Positions 1 through 12,361 of a stretch of DNA of 64,000 nt are shown one piece after another. A program made the position numbers and the translations under genes. Numbering within the stretch: position 1 is the first letter of the stretch; each line of letters opens with the position of its first letter. The notes below the pieces were generated by a model. It was not told the origin of the DNA. It ran no database searches and saw only the letters and a list, made by a program, of their open reading frames with translations. This stretch comes from Onthophagus taurus (lineage: Eukaryota > Arthropoda > Insecta > Coleoptera > Scarabaeidae). The stretch is from positions 17,174,001 to 17,238,000 of the forward strand of contig NC_091967.1 of NCBI RefSeq assembly GCF_036711975.1, read 5' to 3'.

Positions 1-2700
1 AATAGAATTTGTGTAAGACACATATAACATTCTTGCATTGAGAGTAAGTGTTAGTGCCATGCCAAAAGACTCCAACCTTGATAATTTATAGTAATAGTAA
101 ATTTTCCAGATAGTTCAATCTAAATTATTTAGATTTACTGCTATTTTCCACACTGTGCATAGCCCACAAATTGGACGAGATTGGCAATTTCATTTGCCCT
201 GGGGTTTGCACTGCACTGGAAGTAAGCAGATTTAATTTAATTTAAATTACATTCCTCGGCCCCTGAATGTCCGCATCTGCTACTATCATACTTGACGATT
301 AAAAGCATGACATCAAAATAAAAGCTACCGAAAAAATTTTAATTTAATTCACGTTAATACGCATTTGTTATCTATTTTTATAAAAAAATGATGTATCAAA
401 AGTCATGTTTTAGAATATTTATTCGAACCATTATTTACATGATAAATACTGTTGATATTGCAAAGCTTTTTTTGATAAATAAAACCTAGTTCTCTTATTT
501 TGCATATCTAGTAATAAAAAATACATCAAAAGCTTATACCAAAAAAAAATCGTACCCTCGGGTTTTAAAGGTGGTAGTTTTTAATTTTTCCCGTTCGTTC
601 TGTTGAGTTTGTAGAGTTCGGTAGATTAGTTGGAGCTGTTGTTTTCGCGTTGATGCCAATTTAAATGTAGCATGTTGAAACATCTTTATTTTCTTTTTGC
701 ACACACAGGTCGTCGGATATTTACATATTTTAATATGCAGATTTCCGTTGAACCCGTCGCCGTTCACTGAAGTAGTGGCCCTTTTTTCGTCATGTTCTTG
801 TTTTCACGCAGGAATTATTATTGCTTACGTGTATTGACGTAGAGAACAATTTTAACACATTCAATACTGTTATTATACTAAATAATCTTATAAACTTTTA
901 ATAACTATAATTACTTAATTTCCGAGCACATTAAAAATATTATAGTTAAAAACTACACCGTTAAATCACTAAAAGCTAACGTCTCATCTTAGTTTAAGCT
1001 AAATATTAAATAGTTTGAGTTTGAGGACTTCCAGGCACTTTCGTCCTGGTGAAGAGAATAAAAGCAGAAAAGCGGATGCCCGTAATGGGATGTACACCGA
1101 CGACGCTCAATTTCCTTAGTAACGCTCCTGTCAATTTATTTAAGTGACTGGCACTCAACTAGATAAGGGATTATCAACGGAAAACTTGGCGTTCCTAAAC
1201 CAGGAAGCCCTAATCTTCAACTTATGAAAGGATCTTGTTTTAAATGGAGTTCCCATTTGAGCAGCAACTTCACAATTTCGTGTAATACATCCCTCAATAA
1301 CCACCACTCTGTATAGACACGTTCGATGAGAATTTGCTGACTGTATACATAAAATATAACATTTAAACCTTATTAAATTATTTATCATGCATGAGTGAAT
1401 TCGAATACAGCAAAGATAACCCCTCTGAATCGCGATTTTATGAACGCTGTAAATCTGTTTATTAGTAGTAAAATGCGTTTCATTTCTTAAATGACCGAAT
1501 AGAGACAGCCATAAATCGAAACCACTTCGAAAGATAGAAATCTCTGTTATACGTATCAGTATAAACTATGTTTGGTTCGCTTTTCCTACTTTTTCCACAT
1601 CCCCTCGCTTTGCCGATCCGAAACGGGTGGCTGTACGAGCTTTTAGAACGTAAAACTTTACGAAAATGTGGAACAAGCAATCCATAAATTTTTTGTGTCA
1701 ATCAAAAATAGTTGAATAAAAAAACTTTAATGAATAAAAAGTTTTCTCAAATCAATATAATTAGTAATTTCAAAAAGAATTTTTAGTCGTTGCATTAATC
1801 ATCTCTTTTTACAGGCTTCTCACCAAAAAATTTGTATAATTTATCACGTTAAATCCAGAGAGAGATCGTTTAAAAAATTATAACGACCACAGCTGAGCAG
1901 CTAACGTTAGAAGAAGGCTTAAGGGCGTCAATCTTAATTTATAAAATCAAATTATCCTTCGACGTACCACCAGATGCTGCTTTTAATTTAATAGTAAACG
2001 ACAAAAAGTTATGCTAGTGAAACAAAATTAAATTAAAAAAATTTTAATCAACTTTTTAGCCATAAAATAATCCTATTTTAAGTAATAATTTGCTATGTAT
2101 TGGAGCCACCATTATTTTATTTATGTTTTTTAGGCGCTTTATTAATTATTTTTTTGTAAAAACTTGTTTTACAATGTAAATCCCGTTAATAGATTCCTGA
2201 GTAAGTTCTTCACGCGAGAACACGTTATTCGCTTCAAGAGATATTTTAACGTGAAAATTTAGCAAACATGGTACGGCACGAGAGGGTGACGGCAGAAGTC
2301 AGTTTGCCAACCCCCGTGAGAGGTACAAATGAAATTACCAACGCCATGTGAACAATTTTACTCTTTACCTCAACAATTTAAAACATTTCTTAACACTACT
2401 TTTCACATTTGGGTGCACGTTAAAAAACTATTAATGCTGAAAAAACCCTGTTGTTTCATTTTTAAATCGATCAAAAATTTAATTAAAGAAACCACCGTTA
2501 TTTCTAATGTATCATAACATATTTTATATATGCAGGGTGAGTTTTTTTTCATGTTTAGTATGGAGATCTCGAAAACTAGCGGAGATAGAGAGACGATTAA
2601 ATAGGGAAAGAACTGCAGTTTCAGGAACTCAATTTAATGAGCTTTTTGCTTTTTGGATGAAATGCATTTATTATATCGTTCGATACCTATGGCTCCGTTG
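1..2700. other. Intergenic or intronic AT-rich DNA, no gene recognised
   Basis: Both strands contain only short open frames (under 80 codons) without recognisable motifs. A somewhat GC-richer stretch lies at about 1,020-1,330 and another at about 2,210-2,330. I see no RNA gene or transposon end here. Confidence 0.6.
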
Positions 2701-2720
2701 GCTCCGAATGGCGAACAGCA

Positions 2721-4070
2721 TTGACAGCTTTAGTAAATAACTGTAGTGTTAAATGGCATATACACAAAAATAAAGACTATATGGATATAAGGATGATGGT
2801 CAGATATTTGCATGCCCCAATACCTGTGCAAGACATTCACAACGAACTAAAGGAAATTAATGTGAATATTATGCAAGTATCTCAAAAACCCAATTTACGA
2901 TATCCAATATATCAACCGCCAGCAAGTGAAGATATAAGCAGAAAGGAATAACAAGCTGATTCCACAACGTGAAAGATGTCAAAGACATGGCCACGCAATA
3001 ACATTCTGCTGAACTGAAGAAAAACAATGCGATACACAAGACAAGTCAATCCTATCTTAAAATAAAAGGTTATAAAATACACCACACTACTCACCTGGAG
3101 AATCAAGCTAAGGTTGGTAGTGTAACCACTTCGAAGAATGTCATCTGCAAAGAGAGGGCGTCCAATTAGCAGTAATCGGAATTAAGTCATCACAAGATGA
3201 TACATTACTTTCCTGACACATTTAGGAGAAAGTTGTATTGCTGATGAAGAGTAAAACACCAAATACGTAGATTGGGGCTTCAGATAAACCATGACCAAAG
3301 TAGAGAATTAAGGAAAGTCATCTAAGAGAGGAACTATAACTATCACTCAACAGAAAAGCCAACCTATTTTCCTACTGATACCGGGAAGACCTTATTAGAC
3401 TTCTTTATCATCAGAAAACTACCTTGCAAATTCATAGAAGTTACCAACATAGGGCAAAACAATGAAGAACTGATTAATATTGGAAAGCAAAGAGCAAGAA
3501 ATACCATACCAGTTGATCCTAAAGTAGCAACAATTGAGATAAGAACTAAACTAAATAAAAAGAAATCTCCAGGATTCAACCTCTGGCATGCTGGAAAACT
3601 GCAAAGGTTTTCATGTTTCCAGGAAAAAGCCAGAAAAACATCTTAACGATGTTAAATCTTTCAGGGTAATTTCAGTATTTCCAATAGTCTCAACAGTCTT
3701 CAAAACGCTTGAAAAACTACTGCTCAAAACACTGAGGCCAAGAATAGAAACTAATAACCTAATCCTACATTATCAATTTAGATTCATGTTAAAGTACACA
3801 TTAATACACTAGGTGCGTAGAATAATCAACACCATTCGAAGGCTTATTACACAAACTAAAAGACATAAAAGCGGAGTGTTTCAAGGGAATGTACTAGGTT
3901 CTACGCTGCATCAACTATATAGTAGTGACATACTAGATTTAGATGTGACTATAGTGGCTACATTTGCAGATGATACAACACTACTTGCAGTGGAAAAAGA
4001 TCAGGAGTTATGCCCTGGAAACCATAAACAGTCAGCTATGCTGACAAAAAAGCCAAAAAATAAAAGATAA
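2721..4070 (+). mobile_element. Decayed Jockey-like LINE: gag tail plus reverse-transcriptase pieces
   Basis: Non-LTR retrotransposon relic read left to right. At 2,790-2,900 a gag segment has the PxxxxDIxxEL pattern seen before the zinc knuckles of Jockey gag proteins. At about 2,970 follows a knuckle-like RCQRHGHAITFC. From 3,588 the reverse transcriptase begins: KPEKHLNDVKSFRVISVFPI corresponds to the KPGKxxxxxxSYRPISLLP block, then come LEKLLLKTLRP, the damaged GVFQGNVLGSTLHQLY (GVPQGSVLGPTLY in intact relatives) and the catalytic box ATFADDTTLLAV at about 3,955-3,995. The frame is broken by stops and shifts and the RT core between about 3,810 and 3,850 is deleted. The two Asp residues of FADD remain, but the element cannot encode a working enzyme. 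Confidence 0.8.
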
Positions 4071-4079
4071 AGTTAAACG

Positions 4080-6180
4080 AGCTAAAATCTGGACCAGGTG
4101 TTCACGACATGTGCAGGTGTAAGTGGCGCTTCTTGTTTTACAAGTCCCATGTCTCGATTCCCTACATTTTCTTCTGCATAATATAGATTAGTGAACCAAC
4201 TATAATTACCTGCAATATTTTTGTATAAAATATTGTCTGGATCAATGGATTCTTAAGAATATCTGTTACTATAGATAACTTAGAAAAAATTTTTAGCATT
4301 TGAAATTAAACTGACCGAATAATATAATAAAGATGAGATTTGTTTTTATAACAAAAAAATAATGTATTTAGTAAATTACAAGTGGTGATAAAATATATCC
4401 TATGCGGTTGGATTAATTTTTGGAAAACCAGCCAGAAAAACAATAGTAATTTTCCCTCGGTTATGATTGTTTTACATTACGCTTATTCACGAAACAATGG
4501 ACGCTATGCATGTATGTATATGCATGTGGGTTCTCCTCGTCGTCGTATAATTACGAATTGCGGCGTAAACAAAAAATAATAAATCAAAAGTTGTACTTTC
4601 ATTGTTTGCGCCGCTCGAAAAGTTAAAAAGATGAGGGCGTGCAGCCTTGGTAAGCGAACAAAGTACGAACGCGGCAGAAACCGCAATATGCAACGTGGAA
4701 TGTCAAATATAAAACTTTTAACGTGAAGTTATGCCGGGCTAAATTTCATAATCTGGAGGGTAGCGATGAAACCCGTTGACATTTTTCTTTCGGCAGCCGT
4801 TACGTATTGATCCTATTGCTGCGCTTGACTTGCAAAAGTTTCTTGCAACCGAAAAACTAAACTAAATTTAATTTGATCTTTGTAAAATATATCCTCGGTT
4901 TAGTTTTTCAACTTAAAACAATTTTATTAATCGTTACAAAATATTATAATTAGATGTTGAACCAGAAAGTGTCCGATGTTGATTGATCACCGGATACTCG
5001 CTTAAAACTTTAAGGAGCATTAGGTAATATCCATATGTTAGCACGCGGATTAGTTTTTGGGGGCGAATTATGAAATACGAATTCGAACTCAGCAGGAAGA
5101 GAAACGAGCGAGATCTCGTTTTTGGGCAAAACGCAACTTACAATTAGAATATATGGAAGCCATTTTTCTTCCCGAAACTTGAAAACTTTCTCCACTGGAA
5201 GAGTTAGGGCATTTACGAACGCAAGAAAAGGTGCACAGTCCAGAAAGTTCTCCTATATAGCGTTTCGGATAAGGAAGTACCCAGGATCTATAATTTTTAG
5301 AAAACCGCTTTTGTCTTGATACAAAAGCAGATTTAGAAAAGACATAAAAGTAGTTCACCTTCTCTATCTATTATTTTGTTTTTTCGTTGGATATATGTCA
5401 TAATATGTTGAATGATGGATACTTATACATGCATGTACATATAAGTAGCCTTTCTAATGGATTCCACTAATACACATAAAGTTTGGCGGCGAGCGTAAAC
5501 TTTATGCAAGTTTCAGCAAGAAACTTAAGCGTTAAAGATAATGTTACGACGCAGGGGTGGTTTTTCAGAACCACGCGCTCCAAGTACAAACTTAATTTTA
5601 CCACTTAATCTCTTGGACGGGTGACGCGTATCCTCCGGCGTCGCATCGTGTTGCGTCATTGCGTCGCGACGCCACCAGCCGCTGTGTTGACAAACTTTAT
5701 TACCAACATCGCGTCTCCTTCCCCTATCCTTATTATACCATCAAATTGATTGACTAACATTAATTTTCGACACGAAGAAGCGAATCTTTTGTAACACTAT
5801 TTACATCATTAAAATAGTCGAGAAAAGCACTTGAAATTGCTGGAATGCAAATTTAATTTAATAGAGAAAAAATTTTCGCTTAAACTAGGTAGTTTGTGAG
5901 ATGTTTGTGGGATACCTTAAAAGAAAGGTTAAATTAAATTCGTTCTCGATGAAATTTAATAAAACCTAAGTGAGGTTTCGGACTTTCTCTAAATATTATT
6001 CCTTTTTAATTAACGTTTAATTTGATTTTATAATCAAACTTTATATATAAAGCTTTTCCGGTATGATATTCGAAACTATTGTTTCAGAGATAAAGGTAAT
6101 ATGTTATTTACTTTTTGCTATAATCAAACACTCAATATTAAAATGCGCATAACAAAAAAATGTTTAAAATAAACGCTGCC
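4080..6180. other. No gene recognised; contains a GC-rich patch
   Basis: Mostly AT-rich sequence with unsupported short frames. A GC-rich patch at about 5,540-5,720 contains the inverted pair GGCGTCGC ... GCGACGCC (5,636-5,675) in otherwise AT-rich DNA, which could be a regulatory module, but nothing in it is diagnostic. Confidence 0.5.
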
Positions 6181-6184
6181 ACAA

Positions 6185-6560
6185 ATGATCTTTGATATGT
6201 TTTTCATTCATTCTTTGCTGAGCTCGTCTGGTAATACTTTATGCCCTTCCATTTCTTTTTCTACCCTTTTTTATATAACACATCAATTTCATCAGATACT
6301 ATCCAGAATAATAGATCTCGACCTTCCTTACTCGGTATCTTGTCTTCTTAGTAACTCTTCAATCCTATTCCTTTTGTACCTCCTCCTTCCTTAATTCTTA
6401 CACTCCAGTATCCTCCAATAAGTATGTTACCTACACCTATGGTTTACAGCTATCTTTGTTTTCTTAGTTTCATTTTTTGGTATATTTCTCCTTTAATTCT
6501 CTCCGATCCCTTTACATCAATCCATGTTTTCTCGTATTATATCAAGTTTCTGTATGTCCT
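6185..6560 (-). mobile_element. R1-like LINE endonuclease fragment
   Basis: Read on the minus strand, the segment gives LIGGYWSVRIKEGG, then a stretch with KDK-like and NKEGRxLL-like spacing (SKEGRDLLFWIVSDE). This matches the IIGGDFNARIGEEGG ... NxEGRxLLxW signature of the apurinic endonuclease of R1-group LINEs. It has stop codons and no flanking ORF. The pyrimidine-rich plus-strand frame at the same place is only its shadow. The element at 63,160-63,560 may be the same family. Confidence 0.5.
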
Positions 6561-6825
6561 CCCAATCTCTTTATACCTAGACTACTTTTCGTAATTAAGT
6601 AATCAACACGTAATTAAGTATTACAACGTAATTAATTACTACTTATATCATGGGCACTGTTATTCTCAGTCGCTCTACAGTTTAAGTACATCACTTCTCC
6701 TTCTAATTAATTATGTCATCCATGTTTCAAGTTTTAATTTAGAAGTATTAAGAAAAATCCAAAGAACCTCTCACTTGCTATTAATTTTTATAGAATCGGG
6801 TGCAAGAGAAAATAGAATTCATTAA

Positions 6826-6895
6826 AGTAACAAAGTGCCGGGTAATTAACAAATCGATTAGGTGGTGACGTCACTATTTACGGTACTTTGTAACT
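6826..6895. repeat. Short imperfect inverted repeat
   Basis: AGTAACAAAGTGCCG (6,826-6,840) is matched by the reverse complement of CGGTACTTTGTAACT (6,881-6,895) with two mismatches. A GGTGACGTCAC site lies between the arms. It may be a very short MITE or a chance hairpin. Confidence 0.5.
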
Positions 6896-6949
6896 AAAAC
6901 TTGGGAAGCCATACTATACGAAAGTGTACTAGTTGTTGGTGGTTGTATA

Positions 6950-8654
6950 TACTATACAAAAAACTATCCAGGAAAATAAATATCAAAATAAGCACAAGGT
7001 TTTCGAAAAGTTGTATGTTAAGTGACAATACGATAATAAACGATAGAAAAATAATACCGGATCATCAATATGGCTTTCGCGACAAACACTGAAGGATAAT
7101 GCTCAGCAGCTTTTCTCAATGCTTTGATGCGATGGGCCATAGGGCTTACAAGTTCCTTTTCCATACACACTTTATTATAAAACAAGGTAGTGAATATTCC
7201 AATTTATACCACGTACTATCACACTCCTGAAGGTCAATCCAAAGCAGCGTACTCTGCCCAGTAACCTATTACATTTTTGATATTAATAATATAAACATGA
7301 ATGCGTGTCAAAATCGAAGAGTACAGAAAGCCAAAACGAATGCCCCAGTGCAAAAGGTGTCAAAGTTGGAGCCACACCAAAGCTTTCTGCCACAAAAATT
7401 CGAGATGTGTTGGTGAACACTGGACCAGCGAATGCACTAAAGCCAAAGAAATCCCGGCTAAATGTTTCAACTGTGGAGAAAATCATCCAGCTTCCTCAAG
7501 GAAGCTTGTCCCAACACTGTACTTACTCTACACATTCGACCTTCGTTAGTCACATTCGTAGATGACCGCGATCTTGGCTGTTGCAGAAAATGAAGTAGTT
7601 GCAGCAAATAAGTTACAATTGGCCTTAAATTCAATAGAAAACTGGACCAAACGATGGCTAATAAAACTAAATACAAATAAATCGACATACAATATAAACT
7701 TTACTTATAAGAAAGTAAACTATGTCCCAGTACACATAAATGGCAATGCAGTCCCTTACGCCAACACTGCAAAATATCTTGGTATGACGCTGGATGCCAA
7801 ACTCAAATGGAAAGCTCACGTCAAAAAAAAAAACGTGAGGAACTTGATATCAAATTTAAACACCTATATAGGCTTATTGGCAGAAAATCAACGCTATCAC
7901 TAAGAAACAAGTTGCTAATATACAAAAATATGACAATATTTATCTATATTATGGGCAAAGCAGACTGGACCACTGGGAAAAGCTGCAAAACATTATCTAA
8001 TTATTAATTTGGTGTTAAAAATAAGCAACTAATTAGTATGTACTTACTAGGTGTTATACAATTGTGCTATGCATAATATAGAAAAAAAATATATATCTGC
8101 AACAATGAAAAATGATACCGGAATATAACATCTCACACTAACACGCTATCTGCCTCTAGAAATCAACAATATAATTTAAATACAATTCTGGAGAGGATGA
8201 AAACGTGGCGAATCAGACTCAATGAACGTTGTATGCGTTGTGAAATTTGTCTTCCTGTGACCATCAACAAACTGTAATTGCCACAAGCAGAAGCGGAACC
8301 TCGATAGAAAAAGATTTTCGATTTATTTAGATTAGAAACACATTTTCAGCAACTAGATAGAAAGATAAATAAAATGTACTAGTAGATCATTGGCCATGGT
8401 TCCATGCTATGTTTAAATAACAAGATATTGTGATACAAAGCTACCTTGAAACCATTGTGGACGTACGGTATTCAGTTATAGGATACTGTAATGAGTTGCA
8501 ACATAGTCACTTCAACACAGTCATTTCTTTCTACGTCTCCAATGAGGCCATTCACCGTGACATCCCACTACAGACTCTAAAAGAAGTGATCAACCAGTTC
8601 AGCTTACTTTACGTTGGACGAGTGTTTGTGCACCCTAATGTTTTCGTCAAATAA
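6950..8654 (+). mobile_element. Rearranged Jockey-like LINE (RT / gag zinc knuckle / RT)
   Basis: Three LINE parts lie in the wrong order. (1) RT fragment: the fingers block IIPDHQYGFRDKH at 7,050-7,090, a later FIIKQGSEYSN at about 7,170-7,205, and SVLCPVTYYIF (cognate of SVLGPVLY) at about 7,245-7,275. (2) Gag zinc knuckles at 7,350-7,500: PQCKRCQSWSHTKAFC, then CFNCGENHPAS. (3) Distal RT from 7,507: PTLYLLYTFDL, a truncated catalytic box (TAILAVAENE), then NWTKRWLIKLNTNKS, AKYLGMTLDAKLKWKAHV, and a C-terminal HRDIPLQTLKEVI ... HPN tail ending near 8,650. The Asp pair of the FADD box is lost. Two different element copies probably recombined or inserted into one another. Confidence 0.75.
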
Positions 8655-11600
8655 CTAAATGTGCGTGTCAAAGAAGAGCGAAGACTGAACTAAATTTGTA
8701 TAAGATCTAGAATAGCTAATTTAAAAGAAATCACTCAGTGGAGTGAAACTCTACAAGAGTTTTAAGCCAGATTACAGAATCCCTTCAATAAAACAAAATA
8801 TGCTGACAAAAAGATGGTGCGAAACGACTTGTACAACGTTTCAATTTAACTTTACGTATGTAAATTTTTAACCCTTATAATTCGGCCCAGAGGCTTTTTC
8901 CACATCTATCGAAAAAACGTCAACCTTAATTTGGGCCATACGAGGGCTGGGCCTTCATAGAAATGGGTGACACACACCTTTGGCACTTTCCTTGTACGTC
9001 TGGAAATCTTGAATCACAAGGAAGTACATTGATGATGTATCAGTTAAAATCATGGAAAACTATATTTTGTAATAAATTGTTGTTAATAGAGACTTAACCA
9101 AATAAGTTAATTAAAGTTCTATTAACACATCTTTAAATTGCTTTTTAAGCTTTTTAAAAGCTGTACTTTAAAATAATTAATATTATTTATCGATGCTAGA
9201 ATGGCAAATGGTCAAAATCGTGCGTTATAACGATATAATCCTTCTATTTAGTTCTCTGGCATTTTCATATAAATCCTTTAAAAAACACTACAAACGGAGC
9301 AGGTATTGGCTAGTTTTTTATTTCCTGCTGTTTTTTGTTTAGTATTTAGGATTTTTTATTTCCTGTTAATTCTCGCATTTGTTTTTTCTTTCATTGTCAT
9401 CTGTATATATAAAAAAAAAGTGCTTTGAAATTTGATCAACTTTTTATTCAACACAAAAAAAAACACAAATTGAAAACATTCCTCAGTTGTAAATCCAATA
9501 ACCAATATACTCTGAATACACACGGCCATTAATTTCTACAATCTGCACGTACGTACGCAACATGTGAGACAAGTGGTACAATTTATAGTTGACCATTAAC
9601 ATTTTCGGAATTCTCCATTTATGCGAATTGATCTAAAATTTACCTATTATATTGTGATACGCGAGAAATTCTATTTATTTATGTCGTTTCGATAAACTTA
9701 CAGAATATAAACTGTAAATCGATATTTGGTGTACTTAGTAAACGAAATGACGGTCTCTATTTATATCCAGGAAAAATCTCCTGAGAGAGCCCTTTCAATT
9801 TTTTCCTCTTCATTGAACCTTCACACATAGTAAACTACCATAGTATGAAATCCACTTACATCCAGGTGAGCCTCTAGGGTATTAGAAACGATGGCGATGG
9901 TTGCACGACTCGGCTATGCGGTGTATCTGGATTTTATACAGAGTGTTTAAAAAACGAAATAAAATTATAACTTTAAAACAATTACAAATTAGACTAATTG
10001 TAACATAAGCAGTTTATTTAAGATATAATGTTGATTACTTGATGTATAAAAATTGGCCCAATAAGAAAATGTAATTAATTTTTTACCAATTGTGTGATTC
10101 CGTTGAAACGCATAAGACATTGAATACTAATAACGGCACGATTTCCCGATATATATTCTCCATACTGGCCGTGTATGTAGTAGATTTCCCGGGAGTGACC
10201 CAATGGCACAGAAGTTTCGTTATTACGTGAGCTCGAACTAATACCTTAAGAAGCCCATTCTACCTGGTGTAATATCCGCTTTGCCGAAAAGGAATAGCCC
10301 GTCTTTAGAGCATAAGGTCGAAATTAAAAAGTACAGAAGGTTTTAGAAAATTATTTCAATTTCAACGTTTTATCACCGAACAACTCAATTTATTTGTTAT
10401 AATTTATTTTAAAACGAATTCGCTCAAATTTTTTAAGGATTTTTTGATCGAGTTTTTCTCGAAATCATCCATAAATCACAACGAACGTTAAGTGCTGTTC
10501 AACGTACAGAGAGAGAGAGACTCGCGATCTATAAATTGGCAATTACTCACTAGATGCATATAGTGATGAATGGCGACCTGTCCACTAATTCAATCCTGCA
10601 AGTACTCATCAGTCAACCTTTTAAATCGAAGGCTGCCCCACAATAAATCTAAACTGATCCGAATTAATTCTAATACGGATGGTTAAACGAAACTCACCTA
10701 CTGATCTAAGTTAAAACGATTTTAACCTTTAATGAAATAGGATTTCCAAACCATATTAAACACTACAAATTAATCAATTTATTTAAAAGATGTTCTTTTT
10801 AAACTCAAAATCTCAAAAAGAGGTACTTTTGTCATTTTAGAATTTATAGAATTATGTCGTTACTAAATCTGCCAAATATAAAACGTTTGTATTAATGAGA
10901 AAATGCTTGGATGAAGCGTGAAGAAAAAACGAGGAAATAAATAACAACACCGTAGAAAACGGTGTTATATTTTCCGACAGTCCGAGCTTTCCGTACAACA
11001 CAAAAGTAGAATAATTAATGAGTACTTGTGTAAATTTCGTTTGTCTAAAAATCACGACATTCATAACGTTTGAATTTACGATCTTGAGAATAAATCATAG
11101 AAGTTTTCATATTGCAACCTCCAAAGTTTCAGCTGAAAATTCCGTTATTTTAATCAACATAATTCTGATACTTGTAAAATATTTAAGGTTATAAGATATT
11201 ATGCCAAGTAAGTATTAAATGAGCAGTTACATATTGATTAATATGATATAATTAATACCCTCCACCTCTACGTTGAGAACGATCTTGAAATTAGAGATCA
11301 GATAATAGGGCATGGTTAATCCTTGTTTAACACGAATGCTATCCATATGCGTTCGTACTAGCAATTAAAGCCGTTCACATTGGAGTATTAACGACCAATT
11401 CGACGATGACAATGATGATTTCGAAGGTAATTCTATTGGTCTACGTCAAAACAAGAACAATCAAACAAGTCGTTAATCGAGAAGATAATGTTATCTATAC
11501 AATTTACCTCGTTAATTAAAAATTAATAAACTTATAATCTTTATTTAAGAAGGGATTAAGACATATCGAAAAGAATTCTATAGTTAACTTGTAAATTATA

Positions 11601-11829
11601 TTGTTTGCGAAACTATAGTTATTAATATAAAAGATTTTTATAGCACAAAAGCTATACTGTTTGTAAAGGTACAAAATTGTAAATACTTAGTTACAACATA
11701 AACCACACAACACTAATTAGTGATATGAATCAAATGTTATTTTAATAAACTTATTCGGTTCCATTATTAATAATTAAAGTTTGGTATTCAATATGATTAA
11801 TTGCATAAAAGGGAATATGCATATTTTAC

Positions 11830-11872
11830 TTAATTTTATTACTGTGTCAAATTGACACAGTAATAAAATTAA
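11830..11872. repeat. Perfect 21-bp palindrome with 1-bp centre
   Basis: Twenty-one bases at 11,830-11,850 (core ACTGTGTCAA) are repeated as an exact reverse complement at 11,852-11,872, separated by one A. The match ends abruptly on both sides. Confidence 0.9.
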
Positions 11873-12323
11873 AATTGACAAGACTTAAAAGAAAAATTCA
11901 ATCAAAATATAACACTTTTTAATTAATCTTTTATATTTCTTTTATCTTTATCCTTTATTTATAACTAATCTACTCTAACATTTTCAATTCTCAAAATATC
12001 TAATTATGTAGCTTGAAACGATATTTGACGAATGGAAACATATTCTTTGATAAGTTTAGTAACAACAGTTGTATTAGGGGAGAGTAAGGCAAAAAGACAC
12101 ACTTTCTAAAAATCGCTTAAAAATATTTACTGTGGATTACATTACAAAAATCTAGCCTTTCATGAAATTTATATATCTTATAATAATGATAGCAATCCTG
12201 AAAAACTCCAAAGGTTTGTGATCTTTTCCCTTTGATCTTGGAATTGCTATTTTATTTCAACTTACACGCTAACCTAACAAAATCCAATCTATATAAATCT
12301 CAAATTTTCCGCAATTCTTAGCA

Positions 12324-12361
12324 TTGCATTAGATGTCGTCGGTTGCATTAGATGTCGTCGG
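12324..12361. repeat. Tandem 19-bp direct duplication
   Basis: TTGCATTAGATGTCGTCGG occurs twice head to tail with no mismatch. This looks like recent replication slippage or repair duplication. Confidence 0.95.
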
